Below, in pieces: positions 18,065-27,272 of a stretch of 64,000 bases of DNA. The notes beneath the pieces are model-generated. The model worked only from the letters and a program-made list of their open reading frames with translations. It was not told the DNA's origin and searched no databases. The translations under genes and the position numbers were made by a program. Every line of letters begins with the position of its first letter. The first letter of the stretch is position 1. Source of the DNA: CAXMQZ01 sp963719055 (GTDB lineage: Bacteria; Acidobacteriota; Thermoanaerobaculia; Multivoradales; JAHEKO01); the NCBI GenBank assembly GCA_963719055.1, contig CAVRAU010000027.1, positions 186,001 to 250,000 on the forward strand, read 5' to 3'.

Positions 18065-19311
18065 GTCTCAATTGGTGGCGCTGGCCATCGCCATCCCTGT
18101 AGCCCTGCTGGCCATCCTGATCCAGGTCCTCTCGGCCTTGCTCGAGCGCAGCGGCCCGATTCGTTTGCGCCATTGGGCCGAAGAGGCGGCAGGCAGGATC
18201 CTGACGATATATGAGCGCCCTCTGCGGTTCGAGGTCTTTCGCTATCTTCTGGTCTGGTTGGCCAAGTTGGCGCCGATCGCCTTGCTGCTGGCGTTTTGGC
18301 CACTCTTCCAGGGCTGGTCGGAGCAGCCGTTGCTGTGGTCGACCCTGTCGGTGATTGTAATCGTCGCGGCCACGGAGCTTCTCAGCCGCTCTCTCGTGGG
18401 TAGAGACCCCGAGAGCGCCTTGCGGTACTTCACCTTCTTCTACAGGGCGGTTCTGATCCTTGCAGCGCCTTTGTTGCTGATCCTCTCTCCCGTCTTTCCA
18501 GCTTCGATTGTCGAGAGACAGGATGATGAAGACCAGGTGACGGAAGACGAAATCGAGGCCTTTATCAGCGTCGGCGCCCAGGAGGGGATTCTGGAGCCGG
18601 GTGAAGAGGATTTGATCCAGCGAGTCCTCGATTTTGGTGACACCCTGGTCAGAAGCGTTGTCACCCCCAGGATCGACATGATTTGCGCGCCCGTCGACAC
18701 GGATCTGGAAGAGATGGCCGAGCTCTATCTCTCCTCCAAGCATTCGAGGATTCCGATCTTTCGGGAAACGGTCGACCAGATCGTCGGGATTCTGCACATT
18801 CGGGATCTTCTCCAGGGCCTGCGCCAACCACAAGAGTCCACTATCGCAGATCTGGTTCTGGAGCCCTACTTCGTCCCCGAGACCAAGCCGCTGAATGAGC
18901 TTCTCAAGGAGTTTCAGGCCCAGCGCCAACAAGTAGCGATCGTGGTGGATGAGTATGGCGGCACGGCCGGGATGGTGACCGTCGAGGACCTGCTGGAAGA
19001 GATCGTCGGTGAGATCGAAGACGAACACGATGAAGCGGCCCCGCAAAGCGAGGCTCTGACCGACGGGCGATGGCGAGTTGATGGTCGTCTGCCGCTGGAA
19101 GACCTGGAGGACATCTTCGACGTGGACGTCGAGGACGAGCCCTATGAGACTGTCGGCGGACTCATATTCGGTCGACTCGGCTTCGTACCGGAGCCGGGTC
19201 AGCGGGTCAACGCTTACGGACTGAGCCTGCGAAGTGGAGAGTGTGGAAGCCCGCCGGATCAAGACCGTTCTGGTATGGCTCGCGGAACCAGAGGACGCCG
19301 ATGAAAGCTGA
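18054..19311 (+). CDS. CorC/HlyC-family CBS-domain membrane protein, C-terminus displaced by a +1 frame change
   Basis: Hydrophobic helices at about residues 6-26, 66-86, 92-110 and 122-142, then a CBS pair (VVTPRIDMICAPVD; VVDEYGGTAGMVTVEDLLEEIVGEI near 300), then a CorC_HlyC transporter-associated domain (DGRLPLEDLEDIF). In the first frame the end is non-homologous. A +1 change in 19227-19240 restores VEARRIKTVLVWLAE and a stop at 19309-19311 that overlaps the era start. The family is implicated in Mg/Co efflux or, near ybeY/era, in ribosome function. Confidence 0.87.
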
Positions 19312-20243
19312 CACGCCTGGTGAAGACCGAGAGCAAGCCAAGTCTGGCACAGTGGCTCTGGTGGGACGACCCAACGCCGGCAAATCGACTCTTCTGAATT
19401 GCTGTTTGGCAGAAAAGCTCGCGATTGTCTCCGACAAGCCGCAAACCACCCGCCATCGGATCGTCGGGATTCTTTCCGAGGAACGAGGACAGTTGGTCTT
19501 CTACGATACTCCCGGAGTTCACCGACCCCTGCACCGTATGAACCGGCAGATGGTCAGATACGCGGTGGACTCGCTGCGCGAGGCCGATATCGTCTGTCTG
19601 TTGGCCGATGCGAGTCAGAGCTTCGGTTCCGGCGACCGATACATGCTGGACCTCGTTGGCCAGGTGAATGGCAAGAGAATCCTGGCGTTGAACAAGGTCG
19701 ATCTGGTGGCCAAGCCCAAGCTCTTGCCCAGGATGGCGATCTATGCGCGAGAGCGAGATGTTCGCGGAAATTGTCCCCATCAGCGCCTTGACGGGCGACG
19801 GTGTGGATACCCTTTTGGAAGTTCTATGGCAGTCGGCGCCTTCAGGACCGCTGCTCTACGATCCTGACCTTCTGACCATTCACCCCGAGCGCTTTCTGGT
19901 GGCTGAGAGGATCCGGGAGAAGGTCCTGGCTGTGACCCGCGACGAACTGCCGTTCAGCACTACCGTCCTGATCGAGCACTGGCAGGAGCCGGAGACCGGC
20001 GGCGCGAGGAAGATTGAGCCGTTGAGAATCTATGCCTCGATTCTGGTAGAGAGACCCGGACAGAAGAAGATTCTGGTCGGCCGCGGAGGCCAGATGATCA
20101 AGTCCATTGGCACGGCGGCGAGACTAGATCTGCAGGAGTTCCTCGAACGGCCCGTCTATCTGGAGCTGCACGTGCGTCATGAGCCCGGCTGGCGTGAGAA
20201 TTCACGGCTGCTCGCCGACCTGGATCGTAGCTTGGGTCGCTGA
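19301..20243 (+). CDS. era: GTPase Era, split by a +1 frame change
   Basis: Era binds the 3' end of 16S rRNA during 30S assembly. The G1 motif GRPNAGKST, G2-region KPQTTRH, G3 DTPGVH and G4 NKVD are in the first frame. After a +1 change in 19745-19762 the next frame gives FAEIVPISALTGDGVD (G5), TTVLIEHW, and the KH domain KILVGRGGQMIKSIGTAAR. Corrected length is about 313 residues, near normal. Era is essential in most bacteria. The window around the junction contains two in-frame CGA codons. Confidence 0.93.
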
Positions 20244-20259
20244 GTCGGCAGGACGACGG

Positions 20260-21543
20260 TCAGTCGGTCTGCGATCGGGCCTTCTTGAATGCGTTGGCCA
20301 GCGCATTGAATCCTTGTCCAGCTGCCTCGTTCTGATCCTTGCGGTAGGACTGGAAGTCGCGTCGGGTGCCTTCCAGGGCCGAGCCCTCTGGCGCCAGGGA
20401 GATGCGATGGCGGCGGTCATCCACGGCGACGATCTGCAGTGTCAACTCGCGCCCGGGCGGAAACGCTCTGGCCATCGAAGCGTCGCGGGGCAAGGACATG
20501 GCGGAGGCGGGGAGGAGACCGGTCAGGCCGGGTTCCAACTCCACCAACGCTCCGTGCTTGGTGGTCTTTTGGACCTTCCCCTTCAACACGGTGCCCTCGG
20601 GGTACTTGTCCTTGATGTCCGACCAGGGGTTGGCTTCGAGAGCCCTGATGGAGAGGGAGATACGCTTACCACCTTTCTCCACGCTCAGAACCTTGACGGT
20701 GACCTCCTGATCCACCTGCAGAATGTCCTGCGGACGCTCGACGCGCTGGTGGCTGATCTCGGAGACATGGACCAGGCCCTGAACGCCACCACCGAGATCG
20801 ACAAAGGCACCAAAATCAGTCAGGGAGGCGATCCGACCTTGGAGAGTCGCGCCGTCTTCGATCTTGTCCCGCACCTCGGCGCGTAGTTTCGACCGCTCGC
20901 TCTTGATCGAGGCGGTCCGCGAAAGTACCACCCGGCGTCCCCGCTTCTGGACCTTGAGCACCTGGAAGCCGAAAGTCTTGTCTAGATATTCCTTGGGTGA
21001 GCGCGGATGCCCCAGCTCCATTTCCGAGCGTGGGCAGAAGGCTGTGATGTCCCCGATGACTACGTGAAACCCGCCTCGGTTCCAGCCGATGACACGGCCT
21101 TCGACCTCGGACTGGTCGTCCTTGGCTCGGCGAAGTGCTTGGACCTCGGGACGTTCCGCAGGCTGTACAGGCTCACCCGGCTTGGCCACAGGGCCTTTCG
21201 CCACGGGAGCCACTGGTGCTGCCGCTGCTGGCGCTTCGTCCACGGGGTGTCCAGGAGCCTCGCCGTCGGTGCTGCCGCTGCTGGCGCGTCGGTTCCACGG
21301 GGCTGCGTCGAGGAGCTCGCGCCATCGGTGCTTGCCGCTGCTGGCGCTTCGTCCACCGGGGCTGCTTTCACAGGAGCCTCCGCCATCGGTGCTGCCGCCG
21401 CTGTCGCCTCGTCGACCGGGCTGCTTCCAGGAGCCTCCGCCATCGGTGCTGCCGCGCTGTCGCTCGTCGACCGGAGTTTCGTCAGCTGGAGCCTCGGTCG
21501 CAGTGGCCTCGTCAGCTTCGGTTTGGATGTCTTCAGTGGTCAT
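20260..21543 (-). CDS. S1-domain RNA-binding protein (ribosomal protein S1-like)
   Basis: 427 residues. A low-complexity Ala/Pro/Glu N-terminus (about 1-130) is followed by three S1 domains: one starting EVEGRVIGWNRGGFHVVIG, one starting ATLQGRIASLTDFGAFVDLGGG with GLVHVSEIS, and one starting TVLKGKVQKTTKHGALVEL. A full S1 usually has four to six repeats, so this may be an S1 paralogue or a short S1. The N-terminus alternates frames: repeats translate well in a second frame between about 21265 and 21455, so the printed protein is unreliable at residues 30-95. It converges with era, 16 bases apart. Confidence 0.82.
   Translation of the reverse strand: MTTEDIQTEADEATATEAPADETPVDERQRGSTDGGGSWKQPGRRGDSGGSTDGGGSCESSPGGRSASSGKHRWRELLDAAPWNRRASSGSTDGEAPGHPVDEAPAAAAPVAPVAKGPVAKPGEPVQPAERPEVQALRRAKDDQSEVEGRVIGWNRGGFHVVIGDITAFCPRSEMELGHPRSPKEYLDKTFGFQVLKVQKRGRRVVLSRTASIKSERSKLRAEVRDKIEDGATLQGRIASLTDFGAFVDLGGGVQGLVHVSEISHQRVERPQDILQVDQEVTVKVLSVEKGGKRISLSIRALEANPWSDIKDKYPEGTVLKGKVQKTTKHGALVELEPGLTGLLPASAMSLPRDASMARAFPPGRELTLQIVAVDDRRHRISLAPEGSALEGTRRDFQSYRKDQNEAAGQGFNALANAFKKARSQTD
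21215..21480 (-). repeat. Imperfect tandem repeat coding Ala/Pro/Glu-rich units
   Basis: About four to five degenerate copies of a unit near 57-60 bases, lying within the 5' part of the S1-domain gene. The best units encode VDEAPAAAAP-MAEAP-type sequence. Copies differ by one- and two-base indels. One copy lacks two G residues relative to the next and another lacks one, so the repeat frame moves out of and back into the gene frame. It is either a genuinely drifting linker or a place where reads were collapsed or mis-called. Confidence 0.6.
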
Positions 21544-21688
21544 GGCGGGGCTCGGTTTGAATCAATGTGAACCGGACAGGGTATTGGGGGAGTCGGGCAC
21601 TCGAGCGATCATCGTGATCGATGACCGTGAGACGGGAGAGTATCATAGTGTTGCTCAGCGGGAGTGCACCTCATTTCCTCCCAATTCG

Positions 21689-22492
21689 ATGGAGAAGCGT
21701 TTGACCATGGCTCGAAGAGGCTTGACGAAAGGTAGGAATAGTTCTGTGTGCCTGATGTCTGGCATGTGGCTGTTGGCAAGCATCCTGGCGGCAGAATCTC
21801 CAGGCCAGGGACGATTAGAGATTGTCGACAGATCCATCGAATTCCATGGTGGAGAGATCTTCTTGCACAGCCTTTCCGAGCTTCAGGTGTGCTCCAAATC
21901 GGGCTGTTATCGGATCAGAGCCCGAGTCGATGGCGGGATGTTCGAAATCGAGGCGGCCGGGCGAGTTCGGGATCAAGAGCGCCGAGTGCTGATTACCAAC
22001 GAGACTGTGGAGCATTGGCAGGATGGCAGCGAGATGGAAGTCACGACGGAGCGCTCGCAATCCCTGAGAGACTGGGTAATGGCGAAAGCCTACTTCGTGT
22101 ACCTGCCGTTTCGCCTGAACGACGACAGCGTTGTCCAGCAGGACCTTGGAATCGAGGTCTGGAAAGATCGGCCCCTGTACAAAGTCAAGGTGACGTTTGT
22201 CGCGGAAACCAGTAGTGACGCGGATGATGAGTTTCTCTATTGGTTTGATCCGGATACCGGCAGATTGGAGCAGTTTGCTTACAGCTTTGCCGGAAACCCT
22301 GGGGGACTGCGATTCCGTCGGGCGTTCAACTATCGCCGTGTCGGCGGGCTTCTGTTCTTCGACCAAGAGAACTGGGGTGTGGAAGGGGAGGGTTTGACGG
22401 TCGACGGGATCCATCCCGAAGGCATCGCCTCGTGGGATCTCGTGTCGACAGTGACCGTTCAAGAGATCGTAGTTCGATCTCTCGAACGCTAG
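21689..22492 (+). CDS. Exported protein, possibly DUF6503-like
   Basis: About 267 residues with an N-terminal signal sequence (CLMSGMWLLASILAAES) and a beta-rich mature part: RSIEFHGGEIFLHS, ETVEHWQDGSEMEV, VKVTFVAETSSDADDEFLYWFDPDTGRLEQFAYSF and IHPEGIASWDLVSTVTV. The pattern (hydrolysable-looking substrate pocket, FDPDTGRLE turn) resembles DUF6503 heme-binding-like proteins of Bacteroidetes and Acidobacteria. That match is from memory and not certain. ATG 21689 or ATG 21707 could be the start. Confidence 0.5.
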   Translation: MEKRLTMARRGLTKGRNSSVCLMSGMWLLASILAAESPGQGRLEIVDRSIEFHGGEIFLHSLSELQVCSKSGCYRIRARVDGGMFEIEAAGRVRDQERRVLITNETVEHWQDGSEMEVTTERSQSLRDWVMAKAYFVYLPFRLNDDSVVQQDLGIEVWKDRPLYKVKVTFVAETSSDADDEFLYWFDPDTGRLEQFAYSFAGNPGGLRFRRAFNYRRVGGLLFFDQENWGVEGEGLTVDGIHPEGIASWDLVSTVTVQEIVVRSLER

Positions 22493-22500
22493 CCGCGTTC
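22484..22500. terminator. Hairpin between convergent genes
   Basis: GAACG pairs with CGTTC around a seven-base loop at the end of the exported-protein gene, facing the end of the HD-domain gene. There is no clear U-tract. It could act as a weak bidirectional terminator. Confidence 0.25.
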
Positions 22501-22511
22501 CACCGGATGCC

Positions 22512-23127
22512 TCAGTCCGGCGGCTTCGCGAGGACTCCGTCGAGCTCCAGAGCCGGCGCGACTTCCTGCATGGCGGCCAGCACATTGGCGCCGTGCTCCC
22601 ATAGCTCCAGTTGTCCGTCGAAGCACATGTCGCTGAACTCACGCAGTGGCCAGCTCGACCTCTTGGCGATCGACGCCGGCAGCAAACGCCTTTTCCTTCC
22701 AGCGCTTTCTCACGGACTTGAGCTTCATCTCGCGGATATCCTTGCTCGGGCGTATCAGGGCCGCCGCAATCATCAAGCCCGTGATCTCGTCGCAAGCCAG
22801 AAGTGCGTAGTCCATCGGTGCCTGGCGTGCCACACCGGTTCCGGCTGAGTTGTGAGACAGGATGGCCTGCACGACGCTCTCGGGACAGCCGACCTCACGC
22901 AGCAGGGGAACACCCTTGGCAGGATGATCCTCGAGGGTGGGGTGGATCTCCCAATCGTAGTCGTGCAGAAGGCCCGCCAGACCCCAGAGATCGGCCGGCT
23001 CTGCCAGTTTTGCGGCGTAGTGACGCATGGCTGCTTCGACGGCGAGCATGTGTCGCCGAAGACCGGGCGCCGTGACGTTCCGGTTCATTAGTTGTAGAGC
23101 TTCACTGCGATCCAATCCTGTGCTCAT
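22512..23127 (-). CDS. HDIG-domain phosphohydrolase, C-terminus displaced by a +1 frame change
   Basis: Starts at ATG 23127 behind GGAGGGA. The HD domain shows GLRRHMLAVEAAMRHYA, LWGLAGLLHDYDWEIHP (HD), AILSHNS and YALLACDEITGLMIA. The first frame ends at a TGA at 22639-22641, directly after RQEVELATA. One base further, the sequence continues EFSDMCFDGQLELWEHGANVL and ends PALELDGVLAKPPD at 22512, matching the usual C-terminus of this family. Corrected length is about 204 residues. The family hydrolyses phosphomonoesters or nucleotides; the substrate is unknown. Confidence 0.8.
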
Positions 23128-23239
23128 GAGTGATCCCTCCACTGTCCTCTGTCCCAAGAGCGACCGCCAGGCCCGAGGCCGACCTCGGAGTCGAAATTAG
23201 ACATGGGCGGAGTATATCTAGTCGTATATCCTGATCAGC

Positions 23240-23890
23240 ATGTCGAGTGCACAGGTCATGAGGTTGTTCCTGGTGCGTCATGGTGAGGTCGCAGCCAACC
23301 GGAGCCTCGCTTTCGTCGGTCGTGGTGAGGATCCCCTGACTCCGGTGGGAGTTGAGCAAGCGGACGGTTTGGCCTCGTTCTTCAGCGGTATGTCCATCGA
23401 CATCGTGATCAGTAGTCCCTTGGAGCGTTGTCTGGAGACAGGAAGAGCGGTGAGTGCTGCAATCGGCTGTGATCTGTTGACGGATCAGAGGCTCATCGAG
23501 CAGTCCTTCGGTCAGTGGGACGGGATGACACGGGCTGAGATCGAGGCCGCGGGGAAGCCCGGGCGAGAGCAGCTGCGCCGCTGGCAGTCGGATCCCAGTG
23601 GGCGACCTCCCGGTGGGGAGTCGCTGCAAGAGGTTCAGGATCGGGCCCTGAACCTCGCTCGAGACCTCCTCTCTCGGCAGTCTGGCACTGTGGTATGGAT
23701 CAGTCATGTCGGTCCGATCAAGGCCGTGATCTGTTACGCCTTGGGTCTGCCCTTGTCCCAGGTCGGAAGATTCTTTCTCGACCCGGCTTCGATCAGCGTT
23801 GTCGACTGGCAACCGGCACCAGTACTGCGGGTCTTCAACGCTCACAGCCAGACGGGTTGGCGATATGCCAGATGGCTCGAATCAAACTAA
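23240..23890 (+). CDS. Histidine phosphatase family protein (phosphoglycerate mutase-like)
   Basis: A 216-residue protein with the catalytic LVRHGE motif at its N-terminus, SSPLERCLETG near residue 58, QSFGQWDGMTRAEIE, and the second catalytic histidine in WISHVGPIKA near 154. It is similar in size to CobC/GpmB-type phosphatases. No cobalamin gene is nearby, so a specific substrate cannot be assigned. ATG 23258 is an alternative start just before the conserved motif. Confidence 0.85.
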   Translation: MSSAQVMRLFLVRHGEVAANRSLAFVGRGEDPLTPVGVEQADGLASFFSGMSIDIVISSPLERCLETGRAVSAAIGCDLLTDQRLIEQSFGQWDGMTRAEIEAAGKPGREQLRRWQSDPSGRPPGGESLQEVQDRALNLARDLLSRQSGTVVWISHVGPIKAVICYALGLPLSQVGRFFLDPASISVVDWQPAPVLRVFNAHSQTGWRYARWLESN

Positions 23891-23926
23891 CGACCTTGGA
23901 TGAACCTTGAAGGTGAGGAGTCTGCC

Positions 23927-24292
23927 ATGGATACCGATCTTCAGAACTTTCGCGAATTCCGGTCCCGTATGAACGAAAAAATCTTGTCGAGCGACAACCT
24001 GGGGATCAAACGCTTCTTCAATCTCGACACCGCGACCTATCGCGATGGCGCCCTGGCAGGTCGCACGAAGGAGCTTCTCGGACTCGTGGCTTCGATGGTC
24101 CTGCGGTGCAATGACTGCATCGACTACCACCTGGAGCAGGCTACAAGGGCTGGATGGAAGGACGAGGAGCTCCTCGAAGGCATGCAGGTCGCCCTGATCG
24201 TGGGGGGCAGTATCGTGATTCCGCATTTGCGCCATGCCATCGCGACACTGGAGGCCCTACGATTGGAGAGCACTGATCAGGATGCAGAGTAG
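23927..24292 (+). CDS. Carboxymuconolactone decarboxylase / AhpD-like protein
   Basis: A 121-residue all-helical protein with the AhpD-type redox motif RCNDCIDYHLEQA (CxxC with downstream His). That motif marks the peroxidase-like CMD subfamily and not true gamma-carboxymuconolactone decarboxylases. The start ATG 23927 is preferred because GGTGAGGAG lies eight bases upstream. It may serve in peroxide or thiol metabolism with the redox proteins in this window, but that is inference. Confidence 0.82.
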   Translation: MDTDLQNFREFRSRMNEKILSSDNLGIKRFFNLDTATYRDGALAGRTKELLGLVASMVLRCNDCIDYHLEQATRAGWKDEELLEGMQVALIVGGSIVIPHLRHAIATLEALRLESTDQDAE

Positions 24293-24310
24293 GGACAACG
24301 GTGTCGCGGC

Positions 24311-25849
24311 TCAGTCGGGGTCGGAGTCGACCCACTCGTGCATCATGGGGTCGCGGGTGACCCGAAAATAGCGATTGGTGCCGTAGTAGGAGAAATTGCT
24401 GACCCGTGAGGTGTACAGACAGGCGTAGGTCTCGAGCTGGCCGGAGAACCGGGTTTTGCTGACTCCTTGCTTGAAGAAGGAGCCCCAGTAGGGGTTGAAC
24501 TGGCGTTCGAGCCGATCGGCCCATTTTGCCTGCTCGCCGAGGACCTGCTGGTGTTGCGTGACGATGGTCTCCAAGGCGTTCCGAAGGGTCTGGCTGGCTT
24601 GGCGCACGGATGCGTCTCCCCGCTCGACAAGATGGCGATCGAGTAGGACGACGTCGCGCAGGTGATCCATATCGTGGCCGAGATCGGTCAACCGATGTTT
24701 CAGGTCTCTTTCATGACGGATCTGATCAGACAGATCCTTGCGGCGCGCGATATCTTCCTCGAGCTCTCTTACGATGAGCGCTGTGCGCCAGGTGGATTCG
24801 AGCTTGGAGGATACGATGTCACCGTAGATGTGGTCGCCGACGTACAGGACGCGCTCTCCGGGCTCGCCGATGAGTTGCATCAGGCCTTCGAGCGAACCGT
24901 GCTGATACACGCGTCCCCAGGCTGGGACCTGAGCGCTTTCCACCTCTGAGCCGTTGTCGCTGAGCTCGATGAAGGGCCGGCGGCTCTTGAAGAACTCGGG
25001 TTTCTTGGACCGGACCACAACCAGGTCGAACAGGTCTCGCCAGTGCGGCGAGACCCGGCAACAGATCGTCGAAGAGAAAGGAGCAGATCGCATCGGCGTA
25101 GTGCCACTCGGAATTGGTCAGCAAGATGAGACGGCGACCGCCGAGGGCAAGGCGCAGTAGAGCGTAGCCAATCTCAGGGTCGCGCCGGAGATAGCTCCGC
25201 TATATCGGCCATCACCCGAGTCTTGAGGGAACCCTCGCCGTGAACCCAGTCAATGGCGGCTCTGACGTCATCGAAAATCTGCCAGGAGGAAGGCAGGCTG
25301 TGCCCGTTGTCCCGGTTGGCCAATTCGATGAGCTCCGAGTAGAGGTTCGCCTCGGGAAGCTCGAAGAGACTATCCAAGTGGTAGAAGCGCTTGCTGGAGG
25401 GTTGGATGGGCTCGTACCGATAGAGTCGCTTGAGGTCGCGGCGCCCGAGACGTTCGCGGCCGTAGTAGGCCAGGTTGACGTACCGATGGCGATTCATCCG
25501 CAGAACAGTTCCGGCTTCCTTGTCGATCAACAGACCGCGGCGCGGGAAGTTGGGCCTCAGCTCGGCCTGGAAGACGATCTCGGGATAACCGTGATGGCGG
25601 ACGAGCCGATCTATCGGTGAGCTCGAATGTGAGCTCTTCGAGAGGCAGTCGGCGATAGTCAGCCAGGGTCCAATCGAGATCGAAGCCGACGTAGCGAATG
25701 CTCTCCATCCGTAACGTTCGGTTGACGAAGACCTGACGCTCGTCCGGTATCGATGCGTTCTGCAGGATGTGCTCGAGCAAAGCGGACGTCAGCTCGGGCA
25801 GGCGTCCGTTCTTGAGCTGGAGTCCAAATGGTGTTCTGGCATGGCTCAT
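24311..25849 (-). CDS. HAD-IG family 5'-nucleotidase (NT5C2-like) with three +1 frame changes
   Basis: Starts at ATG 25849. Frame one carries HAD motif I, VGFDLDWTLADY. A +1 change at 25603-25618 leads into RHHGYPEIVFQAELRPNF and NLAYYGRERLGRRD. A second at 25174-25184 (CGA CCC TGA) leads into GYALLRLALGGRRLILLTNSEWHYADAI (motif II). A third at 25045-25065 leads into WRDLFDLVVVRSKKPEFF and VGDHIYGDIVSSK (motif IV). Corrected length is about 511 residues, typical of this cytosolic purine-nucleotidase-like family. Three changes make real decay more plausible here than elsewhere, yet every motif is intact. Confidence 0.78.
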
Positions 25850-25901
25850 GCGGGTCCCATTGTACCGATGCACCTTGACTCTGGAGTAGTATGCGCTTGT
25901 C

Positions 25902-26312
25902 ATGACTCGCCGAGTTCTCGTTCTCTGCACGGGCAACTCAGCCCGCTCGCAGATGGCCGAGGGGTTATTGCGTCACCAGGCAACGGGTGATCTCGAGGTC
26001 TTCAGCGCTGGAACCGCACCCAGCACAGTCCATCCGTTGGCGATTCGCGCGATGGCCGAGATCGGTATCGATATCGCGGATCAGCGCTCGAAACATCTGG
26101 ACGAATTCCGGGATGCTTCATTCGATGACGTCCTGACGGTATGCGACTCAGCCGCGGAGTCCTGTCCCGTCTTCGCCGGCGAAGCCCGTCGGACGCATTG
26201 GAGTCTGCCGGATCCGGCAGCCGTCGAAGGCGATGAGACGGACCAGATGGAGTCCTTCAGACGGGTTCGAGACGATCTGGATCGTCGTTTGCGACGCTGG
26301 CTCCTGGCCTAG
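25902..26312 (+). CDS. arsC: Thioredoxin-type arsenate reductase / low-molecular-weight phosphatase family
   Basis: A 136-residue protein with the P-loop LCTGNSARSQMAEG (CX5R) at residue 9, a central VCDSAAESCPVF with the two extra cysteines of ArsC-type enzymes, and the general-acid loop SLPDPAAVEG. It reduces arsenate to arsenite through Cys relay and thioredoxin. No ars transporter or ArsR is adjacent, so a protein-tyrosine-phosphatase role is not excluded. It is divergent from the HAD gene with 52 bases between starts. Confidence 0.85.
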   Translation: MTRRVLVLCTGNSARSQMAEGLLRHQATGDLEVFSAGTAPSTVHPLAIRAMAEIGIDIADQRSKHLDEFRDASFDDVLTVCDSAAESCPVFAGEARRTHWSLPDPAAVEGDETDQMESFRRVRDDLDRRLRRWLLA

Positions 26313-26326
26313 GCCGATGGCCGAGG
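26308..26326. terminator. Hairpin between convergent arsC and sirtuin genes
   Basis: CCTAGGCC-GAT-GGCCGAGG pairs seven of eight positions around a three-base loop, spanning the arsC stop. No T-run follows on either strand, so any terminator function is weak or factor-dependent. Confidence 0.35.
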
Positions 26327-26337
26327 AATTCGACAAT

Positions 26338-27148
26338 CTAGCCGAGCAGGGAGCAGACCGCTGGCAAGAGCTCTTCCGCCGGCGCCGTCAGCGTCTGAAG
26401 CCCCGGCCATTGCCTGGGGCCCGCGGCGGGATCGATGGCCAGCATGGGTATCCCTCGCTGATGGCCGGCTCTCAAATAGAGGTCGGTGATGCCGACGGAG
26501 AAAGAAGTGCCCACGAACAGGACGATGTCGGCCTCTTCGGCCAGTCTCTCCGCCTCTTCAAAGCGGTAGTCCAGGTGCTCGAGGTAATACTCATCAAAGA
26601 AGAGGACGTGTGCCCGCAGTACGGACTGGCACTCCGGGCAACAAGGAAGATTGGCTCGATCCGGCGCGGCCCGGAAAGCGGAGAAGTCGATTCGGGACAG
26701 ATCGAGCGAGCCACGCGGTGAACCATGGCTGCATCCTGAACGGGAGCAGCGAACGCGATCCGAAGTGCCATGGACCTTGATCAAATCTCGCGATCCGGCC
26801 CGTTCATGCAGAGTATCGATGTTCTGGGTTACCAAACGGAAGCTGCCGCCGCGCTCGGTCAACCAGTTATCGAGTTGTACGAGAGCGAGATGGGCGGCAT
26901 TGGGCCGCGCTTGGTCGAACCGAGTCGAAGCGCTTCAGGTACCATTGCCATTGTCCTACCGGGTCGCGTTGAAAGTAGTCGAAAGTCGCCAGGGTGACAT
27001 CGCTCGTCTTCCAGACGGCGCCGGGCTCGCTGCCCCTGAAGGTGGGGATCCCACTGGCTCGACTGATTCCGGCGCCGGTCACGACCAGGAGGACACCGTC
27101 ACCGATAGCTGTCAAGATGCGCGCCAGGTCTTCGGTAAGGGATTGCAT
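26338..27148 (-). CDS. Sir2-family NAD-dependent protein deacylase, split by a +1 frame change
   Basis: Starts at ATG 27148 and shows VVTGAGISRASGIPTFRG, the sirtuin NAD-binding signature. A +1 change at 26903-26920 (around TCG GTT CGA) leads into ARPNAAHLALVQLDNW, LVTQNIDTLHERAG, the catalytic KVHGTSDRVRC, zinc cysteines in LPCCPECQ and VGTSFSVG. Corrected length is about 269 residues. It removes acyl groups from lysines, making O-acyl-ADP-ribose. It converges with arsC. Confidence 0.88.
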
Positions 27149-27272
27149 GGTTCTGACTCGGATACCCCTGCTTCGAAAAAGGATAACAGGCGGAGAACCG
27201 AGCCCAGAGGTTCCCCGTATACCGGATAAGCAAATCTGAGAATCGCGCGCCCAACACGGAAGGAGTCCAAGC

